This document shows positions 42,732 to 53,194 of a stretch of 64,000 nucleotides of DNA, one piece after another. Under the pieces are notes generated by a model, which was given only the letters and a program-made list of their open reading frames with translations, did not search any database and was not told where the DNA came from. How positions within the stretch are numbered: the stretch's first letter is position 1; every line of letters begins with the position of its first letter. Both the position numbers and the translations under genes were made by a program. This DNA comes from Piezodorus guildinii (Eukaryota > Arthropoda > Insecta > Hemiptera > Pentatomidae): assembly GCA_023052935.1 (NCBI GenBank), contig CM041293.1:177311600-177375599 (forward strand), in the 5' to 3' direction.

Positions 42732-43247
42732 TACTTGCCGTTGGCTGCGACTTCGTTTGCGTCATTTTCTGTTATTTTGATCGCGATTAAGAAGTTTTTA
42801 AAAGTATGTATTTTAAAGTACTTCTGCATAAATTATATTTTTATTTACTTGAGGCAGAACATACTGCTTTTCTCCGCAACCCGATATTGACAATGCGACA
42901 TATAGAAAAGCAGTCTTGACGTAAATCGATTCATACGTGTTTAAATGTTTGCTCCTGTGATTTGTTAATTGTTACGACAAATGATAACTTAACGGAAAAT
43001 TAAATTCTTATAAAATTAAAAGGTAAATTATTTAGAATCATTGGGATGCGAGGTTAATTTTCATAACTTTTTCACATTTTCCACTGATTCTTTACTCCAA
43101 CTGGTCGCAGTGATGTCATATCGCCTATAGCCTTCCTCAATAAATGGACTATCCTACACAAAAAGAATTTTTCAATTCGAATCGGTAGTTTTAGAGATTA
43201 GCGCGTTCAAACAAACAAACTCTTCAGCTTTATAATATCAGTATAGA
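42732..43247 (-). mobile_element. Helitron-like non-autonomous element (candidate)
   Basis: On the minus strand it starts TCTATACTGATATTATAAAG with GTTTGTTTGAACGCGCTAAT after it, a 5' end common among arthropod Helitron-type repeats. The far end (AAGTCGCAGCCAACGGCAAG then TATTAG) looks like a decayed form of the GAAGCCGCGGGTTACAGCTAG end seen at 51600. Boundaries are inferred. Confidence 0.4.
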
Positions 43248-43289
43248 TTTTTTTTTTTTAATTTTAGTTCTATCTTTTTATTTTTCATA

Positions 43290-43990
43290 ATAATAATAAT
43301 AAAAGGCTTAGCGAACCCGAAGGTTCGATGCCGATACCACCAAATTCCGCCTACACAGACTCGTTCAATGTTCACCATTCAAGCCCAAGCCCCCGAGATC
43401 AGCCTTAACGCAATCATCCCATCTACGCTTCGGCCTACCTTTCGGATGCCTACCAGTCGGATCAGCAAATACCAACTTTCTGGGAATCCGCTCGTCATCG
43501 AGCCCAACAACTCCCCAGTGGTCTCATCTCTCTTCGGACCAAATATTTTACGCAATACCTTATTTTCGAAAACGTTAAGCCGTTGTTCATCCTTCTAAGT
43601 AAGCGGCCACGTTTCACATCCGTAAAGAACCGTTGGAAGAATAATAGTTTTATAAATTCTAACCTTTAAGTTTTTAGATAGAAGCCGCGAACACGCATTT
43701 CCCACCTTTGACCGGGACTTTATTTCTTCCTGGATTTTATTTTTTCTAGTTATAATTGAACCTAAATACTTGAATTTCTCTACGTGTTCAAAAGTATGCC
43801 CTGATACATCAATATCACCAAGATCGACACCGTTTCTGCTACTAATCTTATATTTCATCTTTTCGGTATTTAATTCGAGTCCTATTTCTTTACCGGTTTT
43901 TATTGACACACTTGTATTTAGTTGTATGGTTTCCGTGTCTTCACCTAGCAGTACCAGATCATCGGCAAACCCCAAAACCGGAATCATTTT
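43290..43990 (-). pseudogene. RTE-like LINE RT fragment (copy 1)
   Basis: 130 codons at 43595-43987 read VLGFADDLVLLGEDTE (catalytic FADD), then GLELNTEKMKYKISSR, HVEKFKYLGSIITRKNKIQE and VRIYKTIILPTVLYGCETWP. The remaining C-terminus to about 43310 is frameshifted. The minus strand ends in a short (TTA)n tail at 43290-43305. 5'-truncated within the palm. Confidence 0.87.
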
Positions 43991-44199
43991 ATTTTATTTA
44001 TATTTATATTTTTATTTTATTTTATTTATTTTTCATACAAATTGGAGTATTGGGAAGTATTAAAATTAATTTTAAAAAACTTAATTTATATCAGGGATAT
44101 CAGCCATATTAAGTGTAAAGAATTATTTGTAGAATGCATGGCTGGCCAATTTTTTTAGAACTATCTACAAGTTTGAAAACTAGTTGGAATGATTTCTAG

Positions 44200-44455
44200 T
44201 TAGTTTGTTTATTTATTTTTAACGTCACTTTATGCTACTATGGCTAATCGGACGATGGTACAGTGGGAGTCCCAAATTTTGCCTATCCAGATTTTATTAG
44301 GATAGGGATCTTTAACGAGTACCTGACATCGCACAGGCTCGGGACCACCTTTTAACGTCCCCTCCGAAGGACCGCGTAACCGCGGATTTGAACCAGTGAC
44401 CTTTGGCATGGGAGGCTGTTACGCTAGCCACCCAGCTACAAGTGATCCCTATTTC
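44200..44455 (-). repeat. SINE-B copy
   Basis: GTTTATTTATTTTTAACGTC tail at left; ATTTGAACCAGTGACCTTTG and GCTGTTACGCTAGCCACCCA head at right. Part of the body next to the B box is missing. Confidence 0.82.
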
Positions 44456-44854
44456 TAGTTAGTTTCAGTTTATTGTGACTCATTTTCTAATTTTTGCTGT
44501 CCATATTGTTCCTTCTGCCTTCGTTAACTTTCAGTCATTAAACATTATGTTTCATATTGAAAATTTAAGAAATGCTAACAATTTTATTAGATTTTGTTGC
44601 TAATATACTTTAAAAAATTCTTTATTGATTTCGTTCAAAAATGTTAAAACTGTGAGGGCAGAATTATGGGTTTATTTTTTATGGTGAAGCTTACAGTCGT
44701 CATGTACAACTTTAACGGTTACTTTCATCCACTTTTTTTCTTAGATAAAAGGAAAGTGTTTGTGTACTCTTTATCTAGAGAGGATTTTGAATACACTTGC
44801 GCAAGTTTAAATATTTTCTTTATAGTACAATACAATTTGGTAAAATACTTAAAC

Positions 44855-44889
<35 letters not shown>

Positions 44890-45195
44890 GAAATCAGTTA
44901 GAAATGTTCAGTACTCTTCCCTTATTAACTAGTAAAAAGCTCCGAAGTTTTCTGCATCAAGTTTTGTATGGTCAGGGGGAGAATCAGAATTTTTTTTTTT
45001 TTTTTTTTATGTGAATATATCAAAAAGGATTATCTTTATTGAAAACTTTAGTCGATACAAAATTAAAATACTTAAAAAGTTCATATAAATGTTTTTGCTA
45101 AAATGAATAGTTGTGGAGATAATGAAGAGGTACTTACTACACAGTAAAATCCACAAGTAGTAAAAATGTCTTTAGACTCCATGAAATATGAGTGT
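44456..45195. other. AT-rich, long A-run at 44859-44886
   Basis: The 44666-44932 ORF runs through the A-run (poly-Lys) and is not supported. Nothing else recognised. Confidence 0.5.
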
Positions 45196-45325
45196 TCATC
45201 GGAAACTGCCAGACCCAATTTTATCGTTAAACATTTCTTTTTTTCGGATTTTTCAATTCGAACCAGTAGTTTCTGAGATAAACGCGTTCAAACAAACCAA
45301 TAACAAACAAACGAACTCTTGGTAC
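45196..45325 (-). repeat. Helitron-like 5' region fragment
   Basis: TTTTTCAATTCGAACCAGTA then CGCGTTCAAACAAACC matches 43160-43222, in the same orientation. Confidence 0.5.
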
Positions 45326-45507
45326 TGAAAGGATATTGACCATGGGATGGGAGCTGCATTTATCTTGGTTTGGTGATTTATTAGTGAGCGACATTTAGTG
45401 AACAGAATCGCTTCAGATTTGGAAGTATTAATTTTCAATTTCCATTTTATGCAATATTTGTTAAATTTTTTAAAGTATTGTTGAAGGCGATTTACTATAG
45501 TATCCAT
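45326..45507 (-). pseudogene. LINE RT fragment (Jockey-like)
   Basis: The minus strand reads VNRLQQYFKKFNKYCIKWKL and KINTSKSEAILFTKCRSL, the block just after the catalytic motif in Jockey/CR1-type RTs (WKLKIN..KSE.I.FT). It is cut at about 45330 by Helitron-like sequence. Confidence 0.72.
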
Positions 45508-45801
45508 GCGGTATGATTAAATATCAAAATAATAAAATAGTAGCTAATATGTAGGTATTATTTCAAAAACAGAAAGTAAGCTAAATAAATTGTTTGTTTT
45601 TTTTGTTGTAGACAAATAAAGTTGTCAAGTGATAAGAACGGTGTGTCAGATAACTTTTGTTAATGCGCTCACATAAATTTTCGTAATCGGACAGCTGTCA
45701 CAAGCCTCATTTTTTTCAAGAAATTTATGTCTCTTTGTTTAATTAAGTTCATTTTATGTTTTTGTTTTAATGTTTGATGACTTTGCAGAACCCCACTTTA
45801 G

Positions 45802-46066
45802 AGAGTAGCGTCGTCTTGTGGATAAAGCACTTGTCTACTCTGGGTTCGGATACCGACCGTGGAACGATATTTTTTATCATTTTAGCCAGGAACAGACTCA
45901 GGGTATGGAGACCCTCCTGGGGCACACCTAGCCTCTATAAAGTGGGTATCCAAAATTAAGAGGAAAACCTGACGGCTGAGCGTGATTTTGGCCTAACCAC
46001 CTCATTGTATGTCTCTTGGTCCAGAAACAATTCAAATCTCTATGTGCCCTGAATCGAAGACTCACT
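45802..46066 (+). repeat. SINE-A copy, diverged
   Basis: GTCGTCTTGTGGATAAAGCA (A-box side) and GGGTTCGGATACCG (B-box side, mutated) head the copy. The body GGTATGGAGACCCTCCTGGG and GGCGGCTGAGC-like block (ACGGCTGAGCGTGATTTTGG) follow. Older than the copies at 20973 and 33191. Confidence 0.85.
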
Positions 46067-46429
46067 TGGACTCACTCGGTTTACACTCAGTTATGAAATT
46101 CTTTCGTATTTACCCATTTTTCAAAAATGCTAACATTTAAGATACTAGTAAGATTAAGCTGTCCGTCATTCATAGAACAAGTATTTTGTAAATATTTTGA
46201 CGTGGACATGTCTTTTGGCAGGGTGCATATTTTATAGTTTTTAATGTGTAACTTTATTTTAATTCTCAAAAATTTAATACGTTTGAATAAAAAAAATCAG
46301 TATTTTATAGATAAGCACATCCATAACCTTTTTCTATCCAGTCAAGGAGAACTTTATTTACCAAATTAAATAAATAGATAGTATCAATTCAATATAAATA
46401 TTTAGAATTCGTCTATAGATAGAATTTAA

Positions 46430-46684
46430 AATACTTCTTTATTCCATAAAGCTGGATCAATAGCTGTTAAATTACAATCGGCTCTATCTAAAAATCATGG
46501 AATAAAAAATGGTGGAGGAGTGTATCTATTGGCTAGTTCCATAGTAACAGCCGAGGAAGTCACTATCGACCAAAGCCTTCCAAATCGGGGCTCTATTCCG
46601 TATTCAGAATTCCCTTTCCAATCTCAATACCTCTTTGTTTTATATTTTATATCCTCTATGTCTGATAAAAGAGCTTTAAAATAG
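46430..46684 (+). CDS. Candidate host exon, unknown protein
   Basis: An 84-codon frame without an early Met, coding-like in composition. It includes KAGSIAVKLQSALSKNHGIK, NGGGVYLLASSIVTAEEVTI and DQSLPNRGSIPYSEFPFQSQ, and ends at TAG (46682-46684). The pyrimidine-rich ACTTCTTTATTCC upstream, with AG at 46450, could be a splice acceptor. G/C content is visibly higher than in its surroundings. I cannot name the protein. It could also be an unrecognised transposon ORF piece. Confidence 0.35.
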   Translation, partial: NTSLFHKAGSIAVKLQSALSKNHGIKNGGGVYLLASSIVTAEEVTIDQSLPNRGSIPYSEFPFQSQYLFVLYFISSMSDKRALK

Positions 46685-46798
46685 GACTTGGTACCACAGA
46701 AATAGTTATATTAAAAACATTTATTAATTACACTTAAAAGAGTACACATTGACTTCCATTTGTCACTTAATCACTTTATTTCATAAGTTTTTCATATC

Positions 46799-46838
46799 TG
46801 TCGACGTTTCGGGGCTGTTTCCCCATTTTCAAGACTTA
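46799..46838 (-). ncRNA. Decayed hammerhead-like motif
   Basis: The minus strand has GUC, UUGAAAA (core CUGANGA with two changes), a perfect GGGG/CCCC stem II around AAACAG, GAAAC, GUC and GAC. Stem I is only 3 bp. Probably inactive. Confidence 0.4.
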
Positions 46839-47224
46839 TTTTTTTCATTATATAAATGATTTTTCATATATCACCCATCATTTTATTTCATAACACACTG
46901 CTATTTGCTATGCTTTTAACCGGCTGCTTTTCTAAGGCAGCGGTAGCTTCAAAAACTAGCTTACTTACTATATTTAGTCAATATATAAACTATATTTAAT
47001 GATACCATGGATCTCCTTTCCAAAGGTATCGTGTTTACCAATCCAATAGGTGGCATGCAGGGTAAGATTAAAGTAATCAAGATTCAATTAATACATTACT
47101 ATAATTATTAATTTACACATATCATTATATTAACACATTGCCTAAAACTCTGACTGAGAATACTGAGGGACATTTTACTACCTTTGCCATACAATATTAC
47201 AAATAACGATATACCTTTGAAACC

Positions 47225-47590
47225 CTTAACCGGCTGGCGAAGGTGAAAACAGTCTTAGGTCCCCTTTCTCGGCATCATCCTCCAGCTGCTCTCAGAACCC
47301 CGACGGCCACCTCCTCTTCTTGTAGATGGAACCCGACTCCCTCTTCCTGAGGATAAAACATGACTACACTCCTGGTTCGAATAAGACTGCCCTACGAATC
47401 TTCTCTCCCATCCTCGTCACCTCGGGTGGGCTGACATGGGAAGTACCCTGGTTGGCGGTACAGCCCTTGTGATCTTATTCTTATCTTTTGACCACTCTTA
47501 ATATTCTTGTAGGCTGCCGCTGTAGGAAACTACCAGGGGTCTCTGGTACCGCTGGGGGGGTCCATACCGATGGGAAATCTAGAGGGCTAG
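47225..47590. other. GC-rich unassigned block between inverted arms
   Basis: Marked composition shift (for example CAGAACCCCGACGGCCACCT and GGGGGGGTCCATACCGATGG). No continuous frame or tRNA-like box. It may be a fragment of a LINE 5' UTR or of an unknown gene. Confidence 0.35.
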
Positions 47591-47698
47591 GTAAACACCT
47601 TTTGATGTTTTGCCGACAAAGGTTCGATATCATTAATTGTTTAATATTAAAATTATTTAATTATGAACTCCCCTCAGTATCCTCAATACATTACATAT

Positions 47699-47770
47699 TT
47701 GTCCTTGGGTGTTCATTGGCTCTCTGATGCATAGCTTACAGTGAGCCAATGTACACCCACCCATAAGGAC
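47699..47770. repeat. Strong hairpin at the right inverted arm
   Basis: TTTGTCCTTGGGTG...CATTGGCTC and GAGCCAATGTACACCC...AAGGACAAA are inverted around a loop of about 20 nt. Confidence 0.75.
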
Positions 47771-47830
47771 AAATAGCAGTGTGCTATAAAATAAAATGAT
47801 GGGTGATATATGAAAAATCATTTATATAAT

Positions 47831-47872
47831 GAAAAAAATGGGGAAAAAGTCCCGAAACGTCGGCAAATATTA
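47831..47872 (+). ncRNA. Decayed hammerhead-like motif in the right arm
   Basis: AUGAAAAAAAUGGGGAAAAA then GUCCCGAAACGUCGG. The stem II (GGG/CCC) and GAAAC-GUC survive, but the CUGANGA core is lost. Confidence 0.35.
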
Positions 47873-48107
47873 AAAGCTTATGAAATAAAGTGATTAAGTG
47901 TCAAATGGAAGTCAATGTGTACTCTTTCAAGTGTTTATATTAAGAAAAACTTCCAAAAAAATTAAAAAAGAAAAGAAACTAAATTTATTAATTACTTATT
48001 GAATCTTTTGGTAAGTTGTATTAATCTTAACCATCCATTTACTAGGTGTGATAATTTCACTTTTTGTCGATTAAAATTTATATACCGTTTATAATAAGAG
48101 TGAATAT

Positions 48108-48420
48108 CTATTACTTCCACTTAATATGAAATATATATTAAGGAATAGTATTTCTATCGTTAAAATGTACGAATTCCAGTTTTCAACGACTCCAAATGAC
48201 AGCAAAACGGTCTGTGTGGTGTGTGTGCGTGTGTACGGGGTGGGTCTAGCTCGAAAACGAAGAATTGTATAAAACTAAAATTTTATATTTTTGGATCGTA
48301 TATGGCTGAGATGTTACAGAAACTTTTTCATCGAAATCGGCCGACTATAAGAGCCATTTTGTACTATGCATTATGCATCTTTTAACGAATTTCTCCAAAA
48401 CTCGTTTAATACAGTGTTTG
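48108..48420 (-). repeat. UR1 right-end fragment
   Basis: TTACTTCCACTTAATATGAA terminus, ACGAATTCCAGTTTTCAACG block, then TTTTAACGAATTTCTCCAAA. Cut near 48420. Confidence 0.72.
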
Positions 48421-48849
48421 TAATACAGTTTTAAATATCAATAAATATATATATTTTTTTAAATCCGACAGAACAAAATAAAGATTTAGCACTTAATATG
48501 AACTTTCTTCGTTGTGCAAAGTTAATTTAAATAATAATGTCATTTGTTGAAACATGTCCAATTTAATTTTACCCTGCATACCGCCTACTGATATTGGTAA
48601 ACACGAAACCTTTGGAAAGGAAATCCAATGGTTTAATTAAATACAGTTTATTTATTGATTAAAAATATCAATTAATTTAGTTTTTGAAGGCACCGCTGCC
48701 TTAGAAGAGTAGCCGGTCAAAAACATAGCATAGCGTATGTAGTTACTCAAACAGTTACAGAGTATTTTGATGTAAAGTGAATAAAAGTTTATTTTGAGAT
48801 GCATCATAATTTTATATTTCTAATTACTGCATACTTTTAACGAAATTTG

Positions 48850-49535
48850 AATATCCATACTAATAATAATAAAAAAAGGCTTACCGAACCCGAAGATTCG
48901 ATGCCGATACCTCTAAACTTCGCCTGCACAGACTCGTCCAATGTTCGCCGGTCAAGCCCAAGCCCCAAGATCAGCCTTAATGCAATCCTCCCATCGACGC
49001 TTTGGCCTACCTTTCGGACGCCTACCGGTCGGTTCAGCGAATACCAACCTTCTCGGAATCCGTTCCTCACCGAGCCTAACAACTTTACTCGCCTATTTGA
49101 GTCTCCGCGATGCTATCAACTCAATTATATTCACAGAGTACAAACTCCGCCATTCCGCGTTGTGCAACCTTCGAAACTCTCCAGTGCCCTCATCTCCCTT
49201 CGGAACAAATATTTTACGCAGTACTTTATTTTCGAAAACCTTAAGCCGTTGTTCATCCTTCAAAGTAAGCGGCCACGTTTCCCATCCGTTAAGAACCGTT
49301 GGAAGAATAATAGTTTTATAAATTCTAACCTTTTTAGTTTTTAGATAGAAGCCGCGAGCTAAGTAACTTAGCAACTGAATAATAACACGGATTTCCCACC
49401 TTTAACCGGGACTTTAATTCTTCCTGTATTTCATTTTTTCTTGTTATCATTGAATCTAAATACTTGAATTTCTCTACGTGTTCAAAAGTATGTCCTGAAA
49501 TATTAATTTCATCAAGATCGCCATCAAATCTATAC
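48850..49535 (-). pseudogene. RTE-like LINE RT fragment (copy 2)
   Basis: Same family as 43290-43990. The minus frame at 49093-49374 reads VRIYKTIILPTVLNGWETWP, LTLKDEQRLKVFENKVLRKI and FRRLHNAEWRSLYSVNIIEL. The tail (48880-49080, frameshifted) corresponds to the usual GRPKRRW..CI..DL C-terminus. The upstream part (49400-49500) includes the KYL.S.ITRKN block. A short ATT-repeat tail sits at 48862-48873. No active site remains. Confidence 0.86.
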
Positions 49536-50100
49536 TAATATTGTATCATAATTAAAATTTGAATAATTAATCCAAACATAAATAAGGAATATTAGTTTTA
49601 ATACAAGAATAAAGTACTAAATCTGAAGGATATTTTTTAAGAGGTTGTTAAAGCTTCTCATTACAACTTGAAAGCTTTTAATAGAAGCGAGCTGATTCTC
49701 ATAAACATGGAAGATCAAGGGCAGTCTCACGAATTCATTAAATATTAATTTTCTTTTAAGAATCACGACTTTTCATCTTCAATTGAAACTGAGATAAAAT
49801 ACATGAAAATAATTCTTAGAAGAAAAAATATCTTCTGAAAGCAATGAAAAAGAACTATAATAAAACTATATAATCCAGAGTAGAAGAAATAAAAAGTTAG
49901 TTTTCAGTGTGCTATGAAAAATTATATGACTTATTCAATAAAATTATGAAGCAATATTTTTTCCTACTCATCGATTTTTTTATATTATTATTTATTATTT
50001 TCAGATTATCCTATCATGAAGAGTTTTTAATATAAAATAGTTAATTTTAGAACGATCTCTTCTTTTTGATAAATATTCATTTATTCCTCATACATAATTT
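49536..50100. other. No recognised gene; TCTATACTAATATTG at about 49531
   Basis: Immediately after the RTE copy is a Helitron-like 5' 15-mer but not the rest of that end. The remainder is AT-rich. Confidence 0.4.
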
Positions 50101-50141
50101 AATTGACGTTTCGGGGCTAACAATGCCTCATCTTCAGAATT
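50101..50141 (-). ncRNA. Hammerhead-ribozyme-like motif, core intact
   Basis: On the minus strand, in order: AAUU, CUGAAGA (matches CUGANGA), UGAGGCAUUGUUAGCCCC (stem II, GGC with GCC plus an outer pair), GAAAC, GUC and AAUU. AAUU with AAUU gives a 4-bp stem I flanking the expected cleavage site after GUC. Stem III is only AC/GU. This order matches the type I hammerheads of Penelope-like elements. Confidence 0.6.
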
Positions 50142-51585
50142 TTATAGTCATAACTATTAACAATTCAAAATTAAATTAATTTAAAACATTAAATAAAACT
50201 CATATATCACATTTAATCAATTCATTATCACAATATAAAAAATTAAACAGTATTACATCTATACTTACATAAATACATCTTCCAATATGGTCAACATTTT
50301 AAAAAAAGTTAAATATCCTTATTTGCTTTAATAATGGCCAGGTTTTTAAATATCTATTGGTTAATAAAAAATTAACATTTTCTTTAACAATTTCATATTC
50401 TATTAATCAATTTATACACAGGCAAGGAGTAGACTGGAGTTTGAACCTTACTAAATGGTTGAAAAATATATTTTTCTAAAACGTAAAACAAAATTAGTTT
50501 AACTGTGGCAAAACTGGTTCCCTCCCAGTAACCTTCCCATGTTATCACATATGTGATTATTAATTCAAATATATATGTGTGTGATTGTTCATGCGTTCTT
50601 ATTTATAAAATATACATTCACTCCATAGTTTCCAGTTATAATAAAATACATAGTATTATACGTTTCCAGAAAAATTATAAGTACTTTTTTGAATGACTTG
50701 CTATGAGTTATCAGTTGCAAAAGAGTTATGATGATACACAAATGTTATGTTTAAAAGATAAAACGATGTTATTGAATAATTTGGATGTGGCTACTTATTA
50801 CTGGTATGTAATTGTAACATTTAGTAAATAAAATTGAAATCTGACATGAAATAATAATCTTTTATTTATCATAAACCGAGTAGTTCATTGCTATTTTGAC
50901 TGTATTTCTTTTATATAACCTCATTCAACATAGTCACTATCAACATCTTTCGTAATTTGTTGTAATTTTTATTTAAATTATTTTATTTATCAAATTGAAT
51001 TCACTAAACCGCAAACAAAGATAAAGAAGTGTAGTTTTTGTTCTATTTTTTCAATGTGTCTCGATATTAGAAACAAGATATTTATAGTTATATTAGCTTA
51101 ATTATAGTAATAGGTTAAGTTGTTTTTAAATCACTTTCCTCATCAACCATAATTCTAACTTTAGTCTAATAAGTTGCCATTTAATTCTGTTAAATATACA
51201 ATAGCGATCCAATTAAAGTAGGCATACCCAAAATTACTCGATGTATTCTAGCTGTAACGTAATCGTGGTATACAGTCAAGTTTGCAACATAAATGTGATT
51301 GATATACATTGATAAAACGAGTGGGAATATTTTCACTTGAAAACAACTTTGATAAATGTAATTGTTAAATATATAATATTTATATTTCTTGAAAATTTGA
51401 CTATATGGTAAAGAAGTTTGTTGAGGGTAAAGCCACCAAGAAAATACAACAGTAAGAAAAACATAAAATAAGTGTGTTTTGTTGGTAGTTCCTTTATTAC
51501 CACATCCGCCAACATCTGCTCAATCATATGCGTTTTATAGTTACCACTCATAAACGCATTCATGCAAATTTAAATAAGGACAAAA
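50142..51585. other. AT-rich interval, probably the body of the hammerhead-bearing repeat
   Basis: No ORF over 76 codons and no recognised protein motif. 51333-51563 is open on the minus strand but featureless. Confidence 0.4.
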
Positions 51586-51587
51586 TG

Positions 51588-51622
51588 AAATATTCGCAAG
51601 CAAAGCCGCGGGTTACAGCTAG
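51588..51622 (+). repeat. Helitron-like 3' end (ends CTAG)
   Basis: CGCAAGCAAAGCCGCGGGTT then ACAGCTAG followed by T. Ending in CTAG before T, with a small G/C hairpin just upstream, fits Helitron 3' rules (CTRR, A-T target). Confidence 0.5.
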
Positions 51623-51982
51623 TATATGTATATTTTTTAAACATCCAAATATTAAATTCAAAACATACTTATAGTTGGAGGTTATGACAGTTATCTATTA
51701 TTTATTGTTCTATTAGAATTTACAACTGTATTCGATGGGAAAAAAAAAATTGCAGAAAAACTGGAATAAAAGGAACTGCTCCCCAATGGGTCTCTAGTTG
51801 GAAATCTAAACCAGAAGATCTCGTGATCATCTTCTTTTTAGACACCTAGGAAGATTTTCTGAAATGAAATAGGAAGCAAGGATTGAAACTATTGAGTTGT
51901 TCGAGGAGCAGTGTCTTGGGTTATAACAGCAAAGAAACTAGGATTTATGTATAAATGAATCTATATTATTAGTAGTGTTTTA

Positions 51983-52825
51983 TCGGGTTGTGTCACATGA
52001 AATGTCCGTTTTCAAGGTAAAGGATTTTTATTAAAAATACGATATGAAAACAAGATAATTTTATTCGAAGTATTTACCTTCTTCTTCTACACATTTTTCC
52101 CAACGTGACACCAACTTTTTTATCCCCGAACTGAAAAACTCTGAGCTTTGAAGTGATACAAAATCTAAAAACGCACTTTTCACTTGATCATCATTTTCAA
52201 AAAGTTTTCCTTTGACGAAGTTCCCTAAATTCCTGAACAGGTGGTAATCAATACACTTTAAATGTCTGGAAACGGTAGATGAACTTGCATTTAGTTGTGC
52301 TGAGAGTCCTTTAACTGTTTGGAAACATGGGGTCTAGCGTTGCCGTGTAAGAGTATAGGATCCTTCCGATTTACCAATCCAGGTTGTTTTTTTAATAATT
52401 TTGTGTGAATTTGGTCAATTTCATTGCAGTACGTTGTAGTAATGGTAATGGTTTCACCTCTAAGTAAAAAGGAATAATGAATTATCCCAGCCATGGACCA
52501 CAATACCGTAACCATCGGTATTCCCAGCCACTCCCTTCCCTAAACGCCTTGCAAATATTTCTAGCGGCCTCAGCTGCTGAATGGCCGAGTTTAAACTCGT
52601 ACAAAAATGTTACTCGAAAATCGCGTGTTTCCATGTTCATATTTAGGGATATACTAAAAAGTGGGTAATTGATCGGGAAGCTAATGTTTATAATACAAAG
52701 GTAGAGGATTACTAACTGTTTACTTTAAATATGTAAACATTCGGAAGAAAACAACAGAGACCTGCAAAATCTTTTATGTATTTCAGAAACTTATAAAAAC
52801 TGACATTTCATGTGAAACAACCCAA
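51983..52825 (-). mobile_element. Mariner-A copy 6, internally deleted, flanked by TA
   Basis: TCGGGTTGTGTCACATGAAA at left and ACAACCCAA at right with TA at 51981-51982 and 52826-52827. 843 bp. Its right-hand TA is the TA of a UR1 terminus (TACTTTCACTTACATATA), so it inserted into UR1. Confidence 0.92.
52291..52640 (-). pseudogene. Mariner transposase with mutated second catalytic Asp
   Basis: The N-terminus (52525-52640: MNMETRDFRVTFLYEFKLG and the start of the helix-turn-helix) is joined by a deletion to the catalytic part (52291-52515: WSMAGIIHYSFLLRGETITI, then LLHGNARPHVSKQ). The expected LLHDNARPH has Gly in place of the aspartate. A second rearrangement joins it to linker sequence (QLKDSQHN). 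Dead copy with a different deletion pattern from copies 1, 2, 4 and 5. Confidence 0.87.
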
Positions 52826-52905
52826 TACTTTCACTTACATATATATGAAATATATAGTAAAGAAAATCTTGCGATCGTGAAAATCTTCGAATTCCAGGTT
52901 TTAAT
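52826..52905 (-). repeat. UR1 right-end fragment
   Basis: TACTTTCACTTACATATATA through CGAATTCCAGGTTTTAATGG. 52906-53195 after it has no supported feature. Confidence 0.75.
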
Positions 52906-53194
52906 GGCATCAACAAATTTATCATTATCATTACATACAATGGTATTTCAATTTACTGATGTAATTCGTATTCCTGTTTGAGGGAGTGGAAAAAAACCCT
53001 CTTCAGATCAGCAAACTGCTTCTATCATGTGGAATCTCTCTAGGCCAGGTGCTGCGGGACATGCTTCTGCCGCGACGGGCACCACCTCCTTGCTTATCTA
53101 TCACCATCCATCTTACTCTCTCACTGGACACGCGTTGTCGAGACCTTCTGTGTCCCTATCTTACCACCTATGGTTTTTAATATATCGACATAAA

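Larger units (their letters stand above)
46733..47945. mobile_element. Inverted-arm element with hammerhead-like motifs (Penelope-like?)
   Basis: About 180 bp at 46733-46912 is repeated in inverted orientation at 47768-47945. Each arm contains the ACGTTTCGGGG/CCCCGAAACGT type motif. An adjacent block, 46905-47085 (GGCTGCTTTTCTAAGGCAGC), is also repeated inverted at 48545-48745, in an order that is not a simple palindrome. Such inverted partial copies with hammerhead motifs are usual for Penelope-like elements, but no RT or GIY-YIG coding sequence is visible. Confidence 0.55.

Noticed and set aside
44666..44932. 88-codon ORF with poly-Lys
   Set aside because: Runs through a 28-base A-run. Likely noise or a retroposon tail.
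48847..49344. Plus-strand ORFs opposite the RTE copy (also 43368-43598)
   Set aside because: Antisense shadows of the minus-strand RT fragment.
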